Assembly: GCA_023974075.1 (NCBI GenBank) | Contig: CM043801.1 | Coordinates: forward strand, 31,529,990 to 31,593,989 | DNA: 64,000 nt | From: Chaenocephalus aceratus | Taxonomy: Eukaryota > Chordata > Actinopteri > Perciformes > Channichthyidae | Direction: 5' to 3' | Shown here: in pieces, positions 1-11,160 of the stretch | Numbering within the stretch: the first letter of the stretch is position 1 | How the letters are laid out: each line of letters opens with the position of its first letter | The notes under the pieces: generated by a model | Seen by the model: the letters and a program-made list of their open reading frames with translations, nothing else | Database searches by the model: none | What the model was told of the DNA's origin: nothing | Made by a program: the position numbers and the translations under genes

Positions 1-185
1 CCTAAATCTGTTTACACAGTCACGTGTGGGGACTCGCCTCCCTTATGGGGACAAAATGGAGGTCTCCATAAGGGAATCATTAATTTTAGGGTGAAGACTT
101 GGTTAGGGTTAGGGTTAGGCATGTGTTGGTTATGATTAAGGTTAGGATAAGTCTCCAGGAAATGCATGTAAGTCAATGTAATGTC
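1..185 (+). repeat. Dispersed repeat copy A with telomere-like TTAGGG units
   Basis: This stretch is nearly identical to 12758-12996. Both copies run from a CCTAAATCTGTTTACA start, through a TATGGGGACAAA segment and a run of GGTTAGGG units, to a CAGGAAATGCATGTAAGT segment, and both lead directly into a long (GT)n tract. The left edge is cut by the window start. The TTAGGG units belong to the repeat, so this is not a telomere. I recognise the pattern as a common fish microsatellite-associated repeat but cannot name its family. Confidence 0.8.
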
Positions 186-203
186 CCCTTAAGTGATGTA
201 TAC

Positions 204-405
<202 letters not shown>

Positions 406-728
406 ATATGCATCTATAATGAGTTCTGTGTGTGCACGCACATCCGTGAGTGAGTGACAGGCAGCGAAGGGAGAGTGCATTCACGCATGAGCCGCTCTGC
501 GTGTACTCATCCGTGCCTGTGCGTGAGGATTGTGAATCAGTATGGAGGAGTGTGTGTGTGTGGGTGTGTGGGTGTGTTTGTAAAAGTCTATTTGTTTTTA
601 TGTATGCATGAGCTTGCACGCATGCTTGTGCATGCAAATGCACACATCATCACTATTTAGAGAATTTACGTGTCAGCAGGCTGAGTTCTATAATGCAGGT
701 AGTCACGTGAATTAATTTCTCTTTTTGA

Positions 729-880
<152 letters not shown>

Positions 881-1016
881 TTACATTACCATTGTGGGGG
901 CTGTGCATTCAAATTCATGTCTGCATAACTTTATGTGGCTTTTTGTGTGTGTTTATTCCCTTTTCAGCTTCGCTCTGTGCGTGTGTGCATGTACATGTTC
1001 ATGTGTGTGTGTACAG

Positions 1017-1138
1017 TGAACACCCGGTTTCCATTACCCCGGCCGACGTGGTTCCCTCAGCCAGACCACAAACCTCCTGTCTCCACTCTGGCTCCACCCA
1101 GCGCTGCCACAGGCTTCCCAGAAAAGAACATCGTCTAA
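1017..1138 (+). other. Possible 3'-terminal coding exon (weak)
   Basis: A TGTGTGTGTACAG acceptor-like sequence precedes a 122-nt segment that stays open to a TAA. In that frame it reads as a proline-rich tail beginning VNTRFPLPRPTW and ending GFPEKNIV. An ATTAAA lies just after the stop, in the AT-rich stretch at 1136-1157. I do not recognise the protein, and no upstream exon is visible in the window. The acceptor lies in GT-rich simple sequence, where such matches arise by chance. Confidence 0.18.
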
Positions 1139-1274
1139 TTAAAAAACTTTAATTACATTCATCTCTCGCTAACACACACACGCACAGAATGAAACAACTG
1201 TATACAAACAATTCCATGTGATAAACGGGCATGAAAGGCAAAGCCAGCCGTTTGTTCCCCATGCGGAATAACTT

Positions 1275-1466
1275 TTAATCAGAGCTGCTGACATTCATGA
1301 GCCATAGCGTCTCCTCTGATGTGTCCTCCACTTGAGCACCATCTGGAATTCCTTCAGTCATAAGGACGTCATGCTCATGGGGTCTTTCTGTCCTCAAGTG
1401 TCTTTTCCTGAGACATTTTAAATTCTTAATCAGATCTCCAAGGCGTCTTAAGCCTAAAAACATCAT
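1275..1466 (-). other. Unidentified ORF, possible 3'-terminal exon on the minus strand (weak)
   Basis: An open frame on the minus strand encodes a basic stretch (residues LRKRHLRTERP) followed by an acidic tail ending WLMNVSSSD. Its stop lies at 1275-1277. An ATTAAA in minus sense lies within 1140-1160, which would suit a short 3' untranslated region. No family is recognised. Length and composition are within what chance gives in 64 kb. Confidence 0.18.
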
Positions 1467-1796
1467 CTTACATCTTACATTAATCTTTACAAGGCAACAC
1501 TTAGAGCATGATAAAAGGGTAAAATAACTCCATTAATAGCTCATCTTCAGAGCATCTGAGAGGAATGTGTCCCGGAGGTTTCCCTCATCACCCTGAACAC
1601 AGGAGCTCCTATCTGACCAGCTTCCTCCGTTCCCATCAGACCACAGAGGAGCAGGTTTCTTAACTGTGACCTGGTGTGCCTTCAGACAAGGTGCGTCTTT
1701 GTTGATCTGCACGAAGCTGCCCTGCAGACTGGGAGCAGGTTATCAGAGCATCAGAGAGAGGCTGCAGATGTTCCAGCTGAGAGATAACCATCGTTT

Positions 1797-2410
1797 CACT
1801 CCTCACCCTTTTTCCCACGTCCCCCTTTTCCACTCTTTTATGTCTATGGTCTACTTTTCCCACCTGCCCTGTTTCCTCTACATCCTTTCCTTGTTCCTCA
1901 TCTCTCCGTTCCTTTCCCCTAATCCTTTTTTCCTCCATCCTCTCCAACCCTTTCTTTCCGCTTTCCTTTGCTCTCCTCTTATTCATTTTCTCCACTTCCT
2001 TATTTACTCCTTTACCCACCATCCCCCACTATGTTTTCCACTCCACAGCCTTCTCCCTATTCTCGTCTCCTCCCTCCCTACTCCTTCCTCTCTTATTTTC
2101 ATACTACTGCCTACTGTTCTCTCCTTTTCCTCTTACCATTTCCTGCCTTTCCTTTCTGTTGCTTTCCTTACCTATCCTCTCATTCTTCCCCTACTGCCCC
2201 TCTCGTTTCCATTCCTATCCCCTTCTCTCCTCTTTACCCATCACATCCTGCAGAGCCTACTTCCATCCCTTCTTCTATTACCCTCTTCTTAGTTTTTCAT
2301 CTTCTCCTTTCATTGCTGCCCTCTCTTCTCTCCTCCACAGATAACAACTGTCTTTGGTAAAACACAGTACCCTCTTTCTCCTCCTTCCCCTCCTTCCTCC
2401 TCTGCTGTTA
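1797..2410 (+). repeat. Long polypyrimidine (C/T-rich) tract
   Basis: About 600 bases are overwhelmingly C and T on the plus strand (TTTCC, CCTCC and CTTCTC words), with only scattered purines and no fixed repeat unit. The open frames here (Ser/Pro/Leu/Phe-rich) reflect composition only. Confidence 0.85.
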
Positions 2411-4330
2411 TCAGCTTCAGTCATCGAGGTCTCCCTCTAATGAAATTCCCCCGGTGATCACACTGTCGGATCTAAAAGCAGCGTTTGCTTGGACACCACA
2501 TCTGGGGAGTAGCTGAGGCCACGGAAAAGGAATAGCAGCTGTAATCTGATTATAAAAAATGTTGTCTGTTATCTGCCTCGACCTGGAATCTGTTATGCAA
2601 ATGACAAGGCTTTTTTAGATTCATCTCTTCAAATCTCAGTGTTAAACCCTGCAGAGGTCTATGGTGTTTTAACATGTCAAATCCTACTTGAATAACTTCT
2701 TTGACATTTTAAGTAATTTAAAGAAGTTAAAATGGAAAACAAAGAAATTCCTCTGCAGATTTGATTCCTGTTTTTTTGTGATGAAACGTGTTTTCATAGA
2801 AAGTATAACAAGGGGACCTTGTACTGATGACCTTCAGATATCCTACTACAGCTGTGTCTTTAATCGCACATAGATGTGGCTTTTTGTTAAATGTATTCAG
2901 TGCATTGGCTTTTTAAACCTCATGTTATGGCTTTTCTGTAATGTAAAATGCAATGTGGATTGTTATTAAATAATGGAGTTTAACCATCAAACAAACACTG
3001 ATGGGACAGGTAATTATTTATCAGGTGATCTGTGGGAAGGAAGTACAGATTTTGAAATGCTTTCATATGTTTTAGAATGGTTTTAAGTTGCTGGACATGG
3101 CTGGGGTTCACTGTGTCATGAAGAGATGCAACCATTTTTAGACTAATATGTTTCCATATTTAGGCAGTTCAATCTGAAATATGATTGACAACAGAAAATA
3201 ACATCACATTATTAATGACATGTTCTCTTTGTTTATTCAGATAAGTCTTTCACCTGCCTGTATATTTACCAACCTCACCCTAACCTAACACATGATTAAA
3301 GGTTATGTTGACTGATGCAATTGGATTTCAACAGTGTTGTAACCATCATATTATATTAAGATTATTGTCAGATCCACATTCTCTGGGTTCCTCCTAAAAA
3401 CTTGTATTAATAAACAATGCAGTTTAGGGATTTGAAATTACAATTTAAATCAAAATGAATCCAATCCAAATCCTGTTTTACTTCCCAACTACATTTCCAT
3501 AATTATGATCACATGTTGAATAGACATCCTAAAGCAGGTGGCAGAAATCAATACATTAATTTAAAGTGCAGAATGAATCACCATGAAGCATTATCCCAAT
3601 CGACTTTACAATAAAAAAAAAAAATCTATCACAAAGAATAGAGCTAGATGGTGAAATAATAAACTAGTTATTAGGAAAATACACATTTCTCTTAGCCTTG
3701 AGGTTTTTTTTACAAAGAAAATAAAGCTGTCAAAAGTATTTCCACTTAAACATATAAGGAATCAATGATGAATCCCCGGTGGAGCGTTTAACCCGGCACA
3801 TAAACACAGAGTTTAAAGCGTGATGGGCTCTGAGTGATCGACCCCCCGACCTCACACTAGTCAATTATGAAAGATTCCTGTGCTCGGCGTAGGCAGCCTT
3901 GATTTACTTGCATGCCATAAGAAATGATACAAATTGCATTTCACTGAAGCTTCTTGGAAGAGTCAGATACATTTCTAAATGTAATCGTCTCCAGACGTGA
4001 CTCGGGTTAAAGAAGGCCCACTTTCTTGTCTTCTCCCACTTCTCACATCCTGAGGGTCGCACTTTTTAAAGAGAACTCTCTCTACTAGCACCTCTACTTG
4101 TGTTTCAGATGTGTGTCTTCATGTTGGCAGGGTACGTTACCCAGCACTACTCGACGATATTATCATAAAGGGCCTGTCAAAGCAGAGAGAGGTGAAGCAA
4201 ACATCTCATTTAGCTGCATGATAAGGGAATCTGCGGTTGAGGAACACAGAACCATAGCTGTGTTGAAACGTTCCTGTACGTGAGCCTCCTTGGGCTTTTT
4301 CCTCAGCGGGTGTTTACAGAAGTAATTGGA
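2411..4330. other. No gene seen
   Basis: AT-rich, apparently single-copy sequence with frequent stops in all frames. No exon, RNA gene or recognisable repeat could be supported. Confidence 0.6.
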
Positions 4331-4414
4331 TCTTTAATTAAAAAAAAAAAAGTAGTAAGTCCACAGTGTAGAGATACTCTGTTACAAGTTAAAGTTCTGC
4401 ATGCAAAATGTTAC
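4331..4414 (+). repeat. Fragment of the fish GTACTT-type interspersed repeat
   Basis: The phrase AGAGATACTCTGTTACAAGT and its continuation match segments near 11130-11150 and 50440. This is an abundant teleost repeat recognisable by alternating ACTTnAAGTA words. It is interrupted at TTAA (4415-4418) by the next element. Confidence 0.6.
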
Positions 4415-4418
4415 TTAA

Positions 4419-4665
4419 AGAGGTCATATTATGCTAATTTTCAGGTTCAGATAGATATTTAGTGCCTCTACTGTGACATGTCTCCATGCGTTAATGTTCA
4501 AAAAGCTCTGTCTGAAACCCTCTGTCTGAAACCAGAGCTCAGTCTGCACTGATTGGTTAGCTGGCCGGCTCTGTTGTGATTGGTCAACCGCTTAGAGATG
4601 TCCCGCCCCTTAGCCTATCACGTACAATGTGTTGGAGCGCTAACCAATAAAAGCACTACATAGAC
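4419..4665 (+). mobile_element. TTAA-flanked miniature element, CCTATTATGC family, 3' truncated
   Basis: It begins right after TTAA with a degraded form of the AGGGGCCCTATTATGC terminus. It then carries the body shared by copies at 7066, 21249, 24263 and 34957: a Q-rich-looking CTGTCTGAAACCAGAG segment, two ATTGG boxes, CCCGCCCC, and a TTAGCCTATCACGTAC segment. A hAT-like terminus interrupts it at 4666, so its right end is missing. At 4610-4612 it has the uninterrupted TTA that hosts an insertion in the 24-kb copy. Confidence 0.75.
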
Positions 4666-5220
4666 CAGGGGTCGGCAATTAAGTTTGGCCTTGGGCCAGT
4701 TTTTTTCTGAGCCACTAGATGGCAGGCCGGAACATATTCAAAGGCTTATTTAAGTAATTGATTGTTAAAACATGTGACATGTTCGAATGCTTGCGGTGCC
4801 GTTCTGTGATTCTACAGATTCTACAGATGGCCAGTCCGCCACTGCTCACAAGCTTATTAAGATCCAAAGCTTTAGTGCGTTTTTAATCAACTTTTCATTC
4901 AAAACAAATCTGCCAACTGGGGTGGCAGCATATGCACCACCACCCCTCGCCCTCCAGGATCAAGCGGCTTTCTCCGATTTTGTTACTGTACACATATCAG
5001 TAAACATTACGTTTGAATGATTTAGTGAGCTGGTGTTATTTTTTTCAATTGGCTATTTTAGCACCACGCGCTGTCCACCTACTTATTGATCCACTATCAG
5101 CGTCAGTGCACCCCACTGCCAGATTGTGCCCGTGCTGTGTGTCATTCACTCTCAACATGGATAAAAGTACAATAAGCATTCTTCAGGTGTAGGTAGATTC
5201 TCTATTCGGACATTATAGCC
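4666..5220 (+). mobile_element. hAT (Charlie-like) remnant, left end only
   Basis: The sequence starts CAGGGGTCGGCAATTAAG and continues TTTGGCCTTGGGCCAG, the pattern of hAT-Charlie terminal inverted repeats. It sits inside the preceding miniature element. No matching right terminus or 8-bp duplication is visible, and the right boundary is approximate. Confidence 0.5.
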
Positions 5221-5232
5221 TATATATCCAGT

Positions 5233-5718
5233 CCACCACGGTGTACCCCAGGGCTCTGTGCTTGGCCCCCTCCTGTTCACCATTTACATGCTCCCCCTCG
5301 GCCAGATCATCCGACATCATGGACTCAATTTCCACTGTTACGCTGATGATACCCAACTGTATCTCAGCACCACTCCATCCTCCCAGCTCCCCCCTCAGTC
5401 TCTCATCAACTGCCTGTGCATGACATCAAAGCATGGATGTCATGCAACTATCTCAAACTAAACAGCATGAAAACAGAGCTCATGGTTGTGGCACCCAAGG
5501 CGCTGCTCCAGAAGGTTGGTGACTTCATCCTCGAGGTTGACGGCTGCTCCATCTCCCCATCTCCTGAAGCCCGCAACCTGGGTGTCATCCTCGACTCCCC
5601 CCTCTCCTTCCACTCCCACGTCAAGTCTGTGACCAAATCGGCCTTTTTCCATCTAAGGAACATTGCAAGACTCCGACCGTCACTCTCGGAGTCGGTTGCC
5701 GAAACCGTCATAGACGTT
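5233..5718 (+). mobile_element. L2/Maui-type LINE reverse-transcriptase fragment, frameshifted
   Basis: The translation shows the classic non-LTR RT blocks in order: [17 protein letters not shown] near 5240-5290, then the catalytic [10 protein letters not shown] near 5338-5370. Downstream are a KTELMVV block and a thumb region ending FFHLRNIARLRPSLS. The first and second parts are in different frames, with a shift near 5405-5420, so the copy is dead. It is truncated at both ends. The family call (L2/Maui-like rather than RTE or Rex) is inference from the thumb motif. Confidence 0.8.
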
Positions 5719-5883
5719 ACATGTCACTGAATATGAGCATGAGTATGATTTATCAGTTAGCGTTTTTTAAAACAATATCCCAAGTTCACTCTTGTGTTGG
5801 TGTGAGCTTTGAACGCTTGTCTTTTTGCATTGTAATATTTTCTGGGGCGGTTTTGGTGGTCCTTCTTCATTTTCCCCCTAGAG

Positions 5884-6400
5884 CAGGGGTGTCCAACTCA
5901 ATTTCATCTCGGGCCACATTAGCATCATGGTTGCACTCAAATGGCCAGTTTTATATATAAGACTATATACAAATACATATATAAATAAGTAATATATATT
6001 AAATAATGTATTCAATTACATTATTGCCTCTGCATTGGATTATTATCGGACAGGGTAATAACTTCATAATTAATCACGTCTGAAAGCAGAAGTCTAGGGC
6101 AAATAATTGCAAGTCTCTTCTGTGAGAATGTCACAAAATGATTTAAAAGGAAAGGACACATTCTGGAAAAAAAGTCAAAAGAAAAAAAAGAAATGACATT
6201 TTGAAAAAAAGTACAAGAATATTTTGAAGAAAAAAAGTCAAATTCGGAGAAAAAAGTCAAATTTGAGATGCATTGTGCTACATGTAGTTTATGGGCAACA
6301 TGCTTCTGTAAATCGGCATGTAACCGTATAATAAACATATTATATTCTTTGCAAGCTCTTGTGGGGCCACATAAAATGAGCCTTGAGTTTGACACCCCTG
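5884..6400 (-). mobile_element. Non-autonomous hAT element with perfect 8-bp target duplication
   Basis: The ends are CAGGGGTGTCCAACTCAA and ...TTGAGTTTGACACCCCTG, which are inverted repeats of each other. Identical octamers CCCTAGAG flank the element at 5876-5883 and 6401-6408, the hAT hallmark. Its body is shared in opposite orientation with the copies at 36377 and 49178, and in the same orientation with 47097. It also contains an expanded A-rich minisatellite (GAAAAAAAGTCAAA-like units, about 6165-6262) absent from those copies. Confidence 0.92.
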
Positions 6401-6593
6401 CCCTAGAGAGTCTGCGGACAGCATTGCTGCAAATGTCTGGATCATCTCAGGTTAAAATAAAACACCATTTTGATTTGATTTGAGTACATTTCCGATCTAA
6501 TAACACAAAAATAATACTGACTACCTTTTCATTAGTGAAATAAAGGAAGAAGAGAAAAGCTGACTGGCTTTAATTTGTTAACAAAAGAAACAA

Positions 6594-6655
6594 AGACAAC
6601 ATGTCCAAACAACACTTTGGACATGTTGTCTATCTGTTAAATATATTAACAGATA
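6594..6655. repeat. Two adjacent perfect hairpins
   Basis: The first has 16-bp arms, AGACAACATGTCCAAA at 6594-6609 and its exact complement at 6616-6631, with a 6-nt loop. The second has 10-bp arms at 6631-6640 (TATCTGTTAA) and 6646-6655, with a 5-nt loop. No transposon termini are evident around them. Confidence 0.9.
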
Positions 6656-7065
6656 CAGTAGACAAGACTCTCCCAATGTTTTTTTCGTTTATCTTATTTG
6701 TAATTGATATTAATTGTGGTGAAGCCAAGGATTTCCCACATAACCCTTTTTTACCTGCCTCACCTAACCATGACCCTCAACCAACAAACAAAAGCTCTCG
6801 AGGAGAAGACACAATTTGATAACTGTAATTCAAACTCAATTTTAGAAACGTAACAGCGTTAGACACAAATTACTTTTTGTATTGGATGATTTCTCTTCTA
6901 TGCAACCTAACAGGGAAGCCTCTGTGAAAAAGGTCCAAAACCTAACAAGCTTTTTTTGGCCACTTCAGGGCAGCAGAACTGATAAAAACACAGTAGCTGT
7001 CATGTACAGTAAGCTTTTTTCTAAGAGAATTGCTACGGTGAAGGCTTTTGGCAAGCAGTCGGCAA

Positions 7066-7305
7066 CTTTAGACATTGTACGTCATAGGCTAAGAGGCGGG
7101 AAATCTCTACGCTGTTGACCAATCACAACACAGCCAGCCAGCTATCCAATCAGAGCAGACTGGGCTTTGGTTTCAGACAGAGGGTTAAAAAAGGTGCTGC
7201 AGCACAGGCAGTACGAGAAAAATGAAGAGCTTTTTGAACATTAAAGCATGGAGACATGTCACAGTAGAGGAACAAAATACAAATGTGCAAAATAAGTCCT
7301 CTTAA
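7066..7305 (-). mobile_element. TTAA-type miniature element, CCTATTATGC family, partial
   Basis: An inverted copy of the family at 4419. It contains TACGTCATAGGCTAAGAGGCGGG, the two CCAAT boxes, the CAGACAGAGGG segment and a GAGCTTTTTGAACATTAA segment, and it ends near AAGTCCTCTTAAAA. The region between 6409 and 7065, apart from the hairpins, shows nothing recognisable. Confidence 0.7.
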
Positions 7306-9347
7306 AACAGGCTGAATAACTTTTTCTGTTGGTACAATACAGAATAAAGAACATTAAGTCTTATAAATAATTTCCAAATGTTTAATCTCCACATCAAATG
7401 GAAATAAAAGCACTTTACTACAAGTGATTTCTGGGAAATGCTGTAAAAAAAACACCACGGCAATGACCGTTTAGCTCCACAGATGTCACCAAAATCAAAG
7501 CAACAGGAATCCGGAGATCTCCACTTTTAACTTCGCCCTCAGTGCGTCTGCTTTCATCCTGAAACACATGACTCGAGTCAGCGTTATCAGCAGCTGAAGT
7601 CTGCTCTCATCAAGCAGAGCCGCTGCACCAACAGAGGAGGCCTTGTCTCAAAAGTGGTCAAGAGTATGGGAGCCAAAGGTCCTGAACTCACTATCTGGAA
7701 ACAACTGCCTGACATCATGTACTGTCGTGGCTCAGTAGAGGACGTTTCAATCAGACTCTCTTAATTTTTCCAGGTAGCGCCTGCCAGCTCGCGGACTGAT
7801 TGAAATAGAACAAAGGGATCCATGGAGAGACATGAGCAGTTGTTGCATTCACATATTTCCTGGGAAATCATCTGAAGCCACACATTTATCACCATCAAAC
7901 CACAAGAGCCTTTGAGACTTTTACACTGTGAGACTCGCTCGAAGATGAAAGATGGACATTTGTGTGGTGTATTCCCACAATCTAAGATTTCAAACCACGG
8001 ATTAGTGATGGTCGGGGTGCTGGCCCGAGGAATGAAGGGAGTGTTTTTAAATACGAGTGTGGGATCACGAGGGGTCACATAGCTCAAGTGCCTAAACTCC
8101 AACCTGCTGCCATAAACACCTCTCATATGGAGAAGGTCGGCGGGCCGCTTTCAGAGGGATTTCAATCCCCCTGCGGCACAACAGTTGCTGTTTCGGCACA
8201 AAATGGACGCTGTGTGGAGAACAGGTGGAGGGATGATGACGTGAGGGGTGTTCAAGAGACTTTTAAGGCCTTTTTACTTCAATGTCGTTTTCAAACTGTT
8301 TTCTTTTCCATGAATACTGCCCCACAAAATGCAAATATTACTGCAAGAAAAAATTAACATAACACTAATGTATTTTTTCTGGAACTTTTGCAAAAGCATT
8401 AGCAAATCACGCTGTCAGGAAACAGGAAGCAACAAAAAACAAACACACGGTGGCTTTGAAGTCAAGAACATACACTTTAGCCAGCTATACTAAATCCATA
8501 CCTTTCAAAATAAAAGCCCTGGACATATTAACTGCCCAACTGTTAACCAGAAGGACCACAAACCACTTTCTTTTTGATAACAGGAAACACAATCAAATAG
8601 CGTACACCAGCTTAGGACAGCTTAGAATAAAACAATTACCTACAAGACAGACAGACTGCCCGTCTCTGGTTCAATAGCATCTCCATAGTTTATCCTCTGT
8701 TTAGGATTCAAGATTCAAGGCTTTATTGGCATGGGCACATACAGTGTAGACATGGCAATGAACAACTTAAGTCACAGGCTCCTCCAAATGCAATATGAAT
8801 ATATATAGGACATAAAACAAATAAAACAAGTAAAATAGTGCAAGACAATGTTTTGAGATGTGCAAATCTGCAAGTGTTTCACCTGTGGCAAATCTGCATT
8901 TCTGACGTTATGAATTATTTCGATGCGATGTCATCCGAGGCGAGTTGTATTACGTGTTGTGTCATTAAAGCCATAAAACTCAAGGTAAAGCTGATTAAAA
9001 GCAACAAAGGAAAGAAGGGAGGGGACATTATCTTGATTTATACCTGACTACAGAGCGTATGGGAGTGGGCCGTGTGAATGTAAACAGGATTCGCTGCTGA
9101 CTCTAATTCTATACGCACACTCACTTAGCGCATGCCTTTCCCTGCAGTGTACACACACCTATGACACCGACCTGTTGGCTGCAGGGCGGCTCTGAAAGGT
9201 TAAATAAACTCACATGATTAAACGGCTGCTGGGGTGAATTATTCACCTGCTTGATAAAGATGATGAGCGTTAAGAGCTCAAAACCTAAAGCAGGAAAGAA
9301 GAAGGATGATATATTTGTATGTGCACTTCCTGCTCAATTATTAACAA
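7306..9347. other. No gene seen; one short LINE-tail-like repeat inside
   Basis: The minus-strand open frame at 7761-8126 (121 codons) matches nothing I recognise and has no convincing splice context. Positions 8706-8870 resemble 58735-58870 (TTCAAGGCTTTATTG, a CATACAGTGTAG segment, and AAAATAGTGCAAG). This is a dispersed fish repeat, probably a LINE 3' tail. Confidence 0.5.
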
Positions 9348-11065
9348 TGGTGGAAAGTAAATAAGTATATTTACTCAAGTTCTGTACTTAAATACATTAT
9401 TGAGTTAATTTACTTGAAGATTTCATACTTTTTATTACGTTTAATTCGTACTTCACTTCAATTCAAAGGCACATATTGTACTTTTAAGTCGACTTCATTT
9501 ATTTTCTAAGAGTATGAATACAAAATGTATTCAAATAATGTATTCAAATAATATATGATGTATTATTATATATAAAAAAGCAGTTTTTAAAGTTATTCAA
9601 AATATATTTTGAATAAGAGTGATGAACCCAATAATCTATTAATGATTATAATGCAATAATTGGTCTTCATCATTATGAAATGGCCCTTTCTGCATGACGT
9701 GTACTTTTCCTTTTTACTTTAAAGGTGCTATTTTGGAAAATAGCGCTTCAATACAATCGGCCATTGTTGTTGATGTGAGGGGGTTCCGCGCGGTTTGGCT
9801 TTATGAAGCAGGCACGCAAACGGTTACGTAATGACGCAATGACGCAGCACCAGTCGGGCTCTGAGCGGTGTGAATAGAGCGGGAGCTGAACCGAAGAACC
9901 GTTTCCGAACAAGAAAAGCTCTAGCACGGAGCTAGAACGGGAAAACCCTTGAGAAAGGTGGATTTTTGGTCCTTAGTTTAAAAAAAAAAAAAAAAGAGGC
10001 AACTGCCTGATCAGAATTCTACCGGAGATAAAGTTAAATTCTGCTCTGATAAAACGCCATCCTGTTCTAAACCACATCAAAGATTATTTCTGAAACAGTA
10101 TGGAGCTCAAATTCTGTTTCTCTTGCGGGTTTACCACAATGTGAGTTCCTTTCTTTATTTTCTGCTTTTTAAACACATGTGCTCAGCATAGGTTAGCTCT
10201 GAGTGTTAGCGAGGCTTGCTAATGTAAACAAAGACGAGAACACGTCAGGCATTGATTCTGATAGTGCTGTGGGTCCGCCGCCAATTTCACGTCATATCGG
10301 CAGCAAATCTGTATCCGCTCGTTGTACCCCCGTTTTTTAAAAGATTTTGGTACGGAGGAAAAGAGAAAGGATTTCATTTTCTGACGCTGCTGAGTTCCCC
10401 GACACCGGGGACACATATTTATATACAAAAGACATACAAAAGTGCATTTTGCATGATAGGTCCCCTTTAAGTGCTTTTAGATACTTATTTGAATGGAGGA
10501 CTTTTACTTGTAACAGAGTACTTCTACACTGTGACTTTGAAACTTTAAATTAAGTCTATTTTATAGTACTCCTTCCATCTCTGTCCATCACACACTGGTG
10601 TTGGAGCTCATATCTGAGGCACATTACACATCATGTCATGGACACAGAGGGAAGAGGAGGACAGGGGGAAAGTTTGTGATTTATTGACCCCTCTTTGTGG
10701 CTCCTACCTTCAGATGTCTTTATTTCACACCAAGGTAAAGGAAAACATCACTACCCAGATGAATGAGCGTTATCTTTTTAACTTTGACACTGACAAATGA
10801 GTTCCTGTCACAAGGAAAGGCTGGTCGTTACAACTGGAGTGAACAAGTTAATGATTCATTTAGACATTAATTATTATTTGATGGGCTCTTTTATCAACCT
10901 GCTCTCATCCATCACATCACATCACAAAGCACACCATGTACGTTCGGCCCACACATTGAACCTGTACTTTACTTGAGTATTTCCATTATGGGAAACTATA
11001 TACTTGTACTCCACTTCATCTACGAGGTAAACACTGACAGCGTACTTTTTACTCCATTACGTTTG
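9348..11065 (+). repeat. GTGGAAAGTAA/ACTTGAGTA interspersed repeat, interrupted
   Basis: The left part (GTGGAAAGTAAATAAGTATATTTACTCAAG) and the right parts (10471-10570 and about 10960-11065, with TACTTTACTTGAGTATTTCC) belong to the abundant teleost repeat with alternating GTACTT and AAGTAC words. It is split by a 744-bp element at 9723-10466. Internal boundaries away from the ends are uncertain. Confidence 0.55.
9723..10466 (+). mobile_element. TTAA-flanked element nested in the GTGGAAAGTAA repeat
   Basis: TTAA lies on both sides (9719-9722 and 10467-10470). The left terminus is AGGTGCTATTTTGG and the right terminus is GCATGATAGGTCCCCT, the same right end seen at 32112-32377 (GCATAATAGGTCCCCT). 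It carries no transposase frame. TTAA duplication is typical of the piggyBac superfamily, but assignment beyond that is inference. Confidence 0.7.
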
Positions 11066-11075
11066 TCCAGAGGTG

Positions 11076-11160
11076 GGAGAAGTACTCATCGTGTACTTGA
11101 GTAAAAGTAGAAGTACCAAAGTGTAGGAATACTCTGTTACAAGTAAAAGAAAAACAATTG
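11076..11160 (+). repeat. Fish AGAGGTGGGAGAAGTACTC interspersed repeat fragment
   Basis: It starts AGAGGTGGGAGAAGTACTCA and continues with the GTGTAGGAATACTCTGTTACAAG phrase shared with 4331-4414. After it, up to 12574, the sequence is AT-rich with no supported feature. Confidence 0.55.

Noticed and set aside
95..121. Possible chromosome end because of TTAGGG units
   Set aside because: The same units occur within the dispersed repeat at 12.9 kb, surrounded by ordinary sequence.
1666..2360. 208- and 130-codon plus-strand frames rich in Ser, Pro, Leu and Phe
   Set aside because: The pyrimidine-only composition lacks stop codons (TAA, TAG and TGA all need purines), so long frames are expected.
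7761..8126. 121-codon minus-strand frame
   Set aside because: I considered it as an exon or transposase piece. No motif, splice pattern or second copy supports it.
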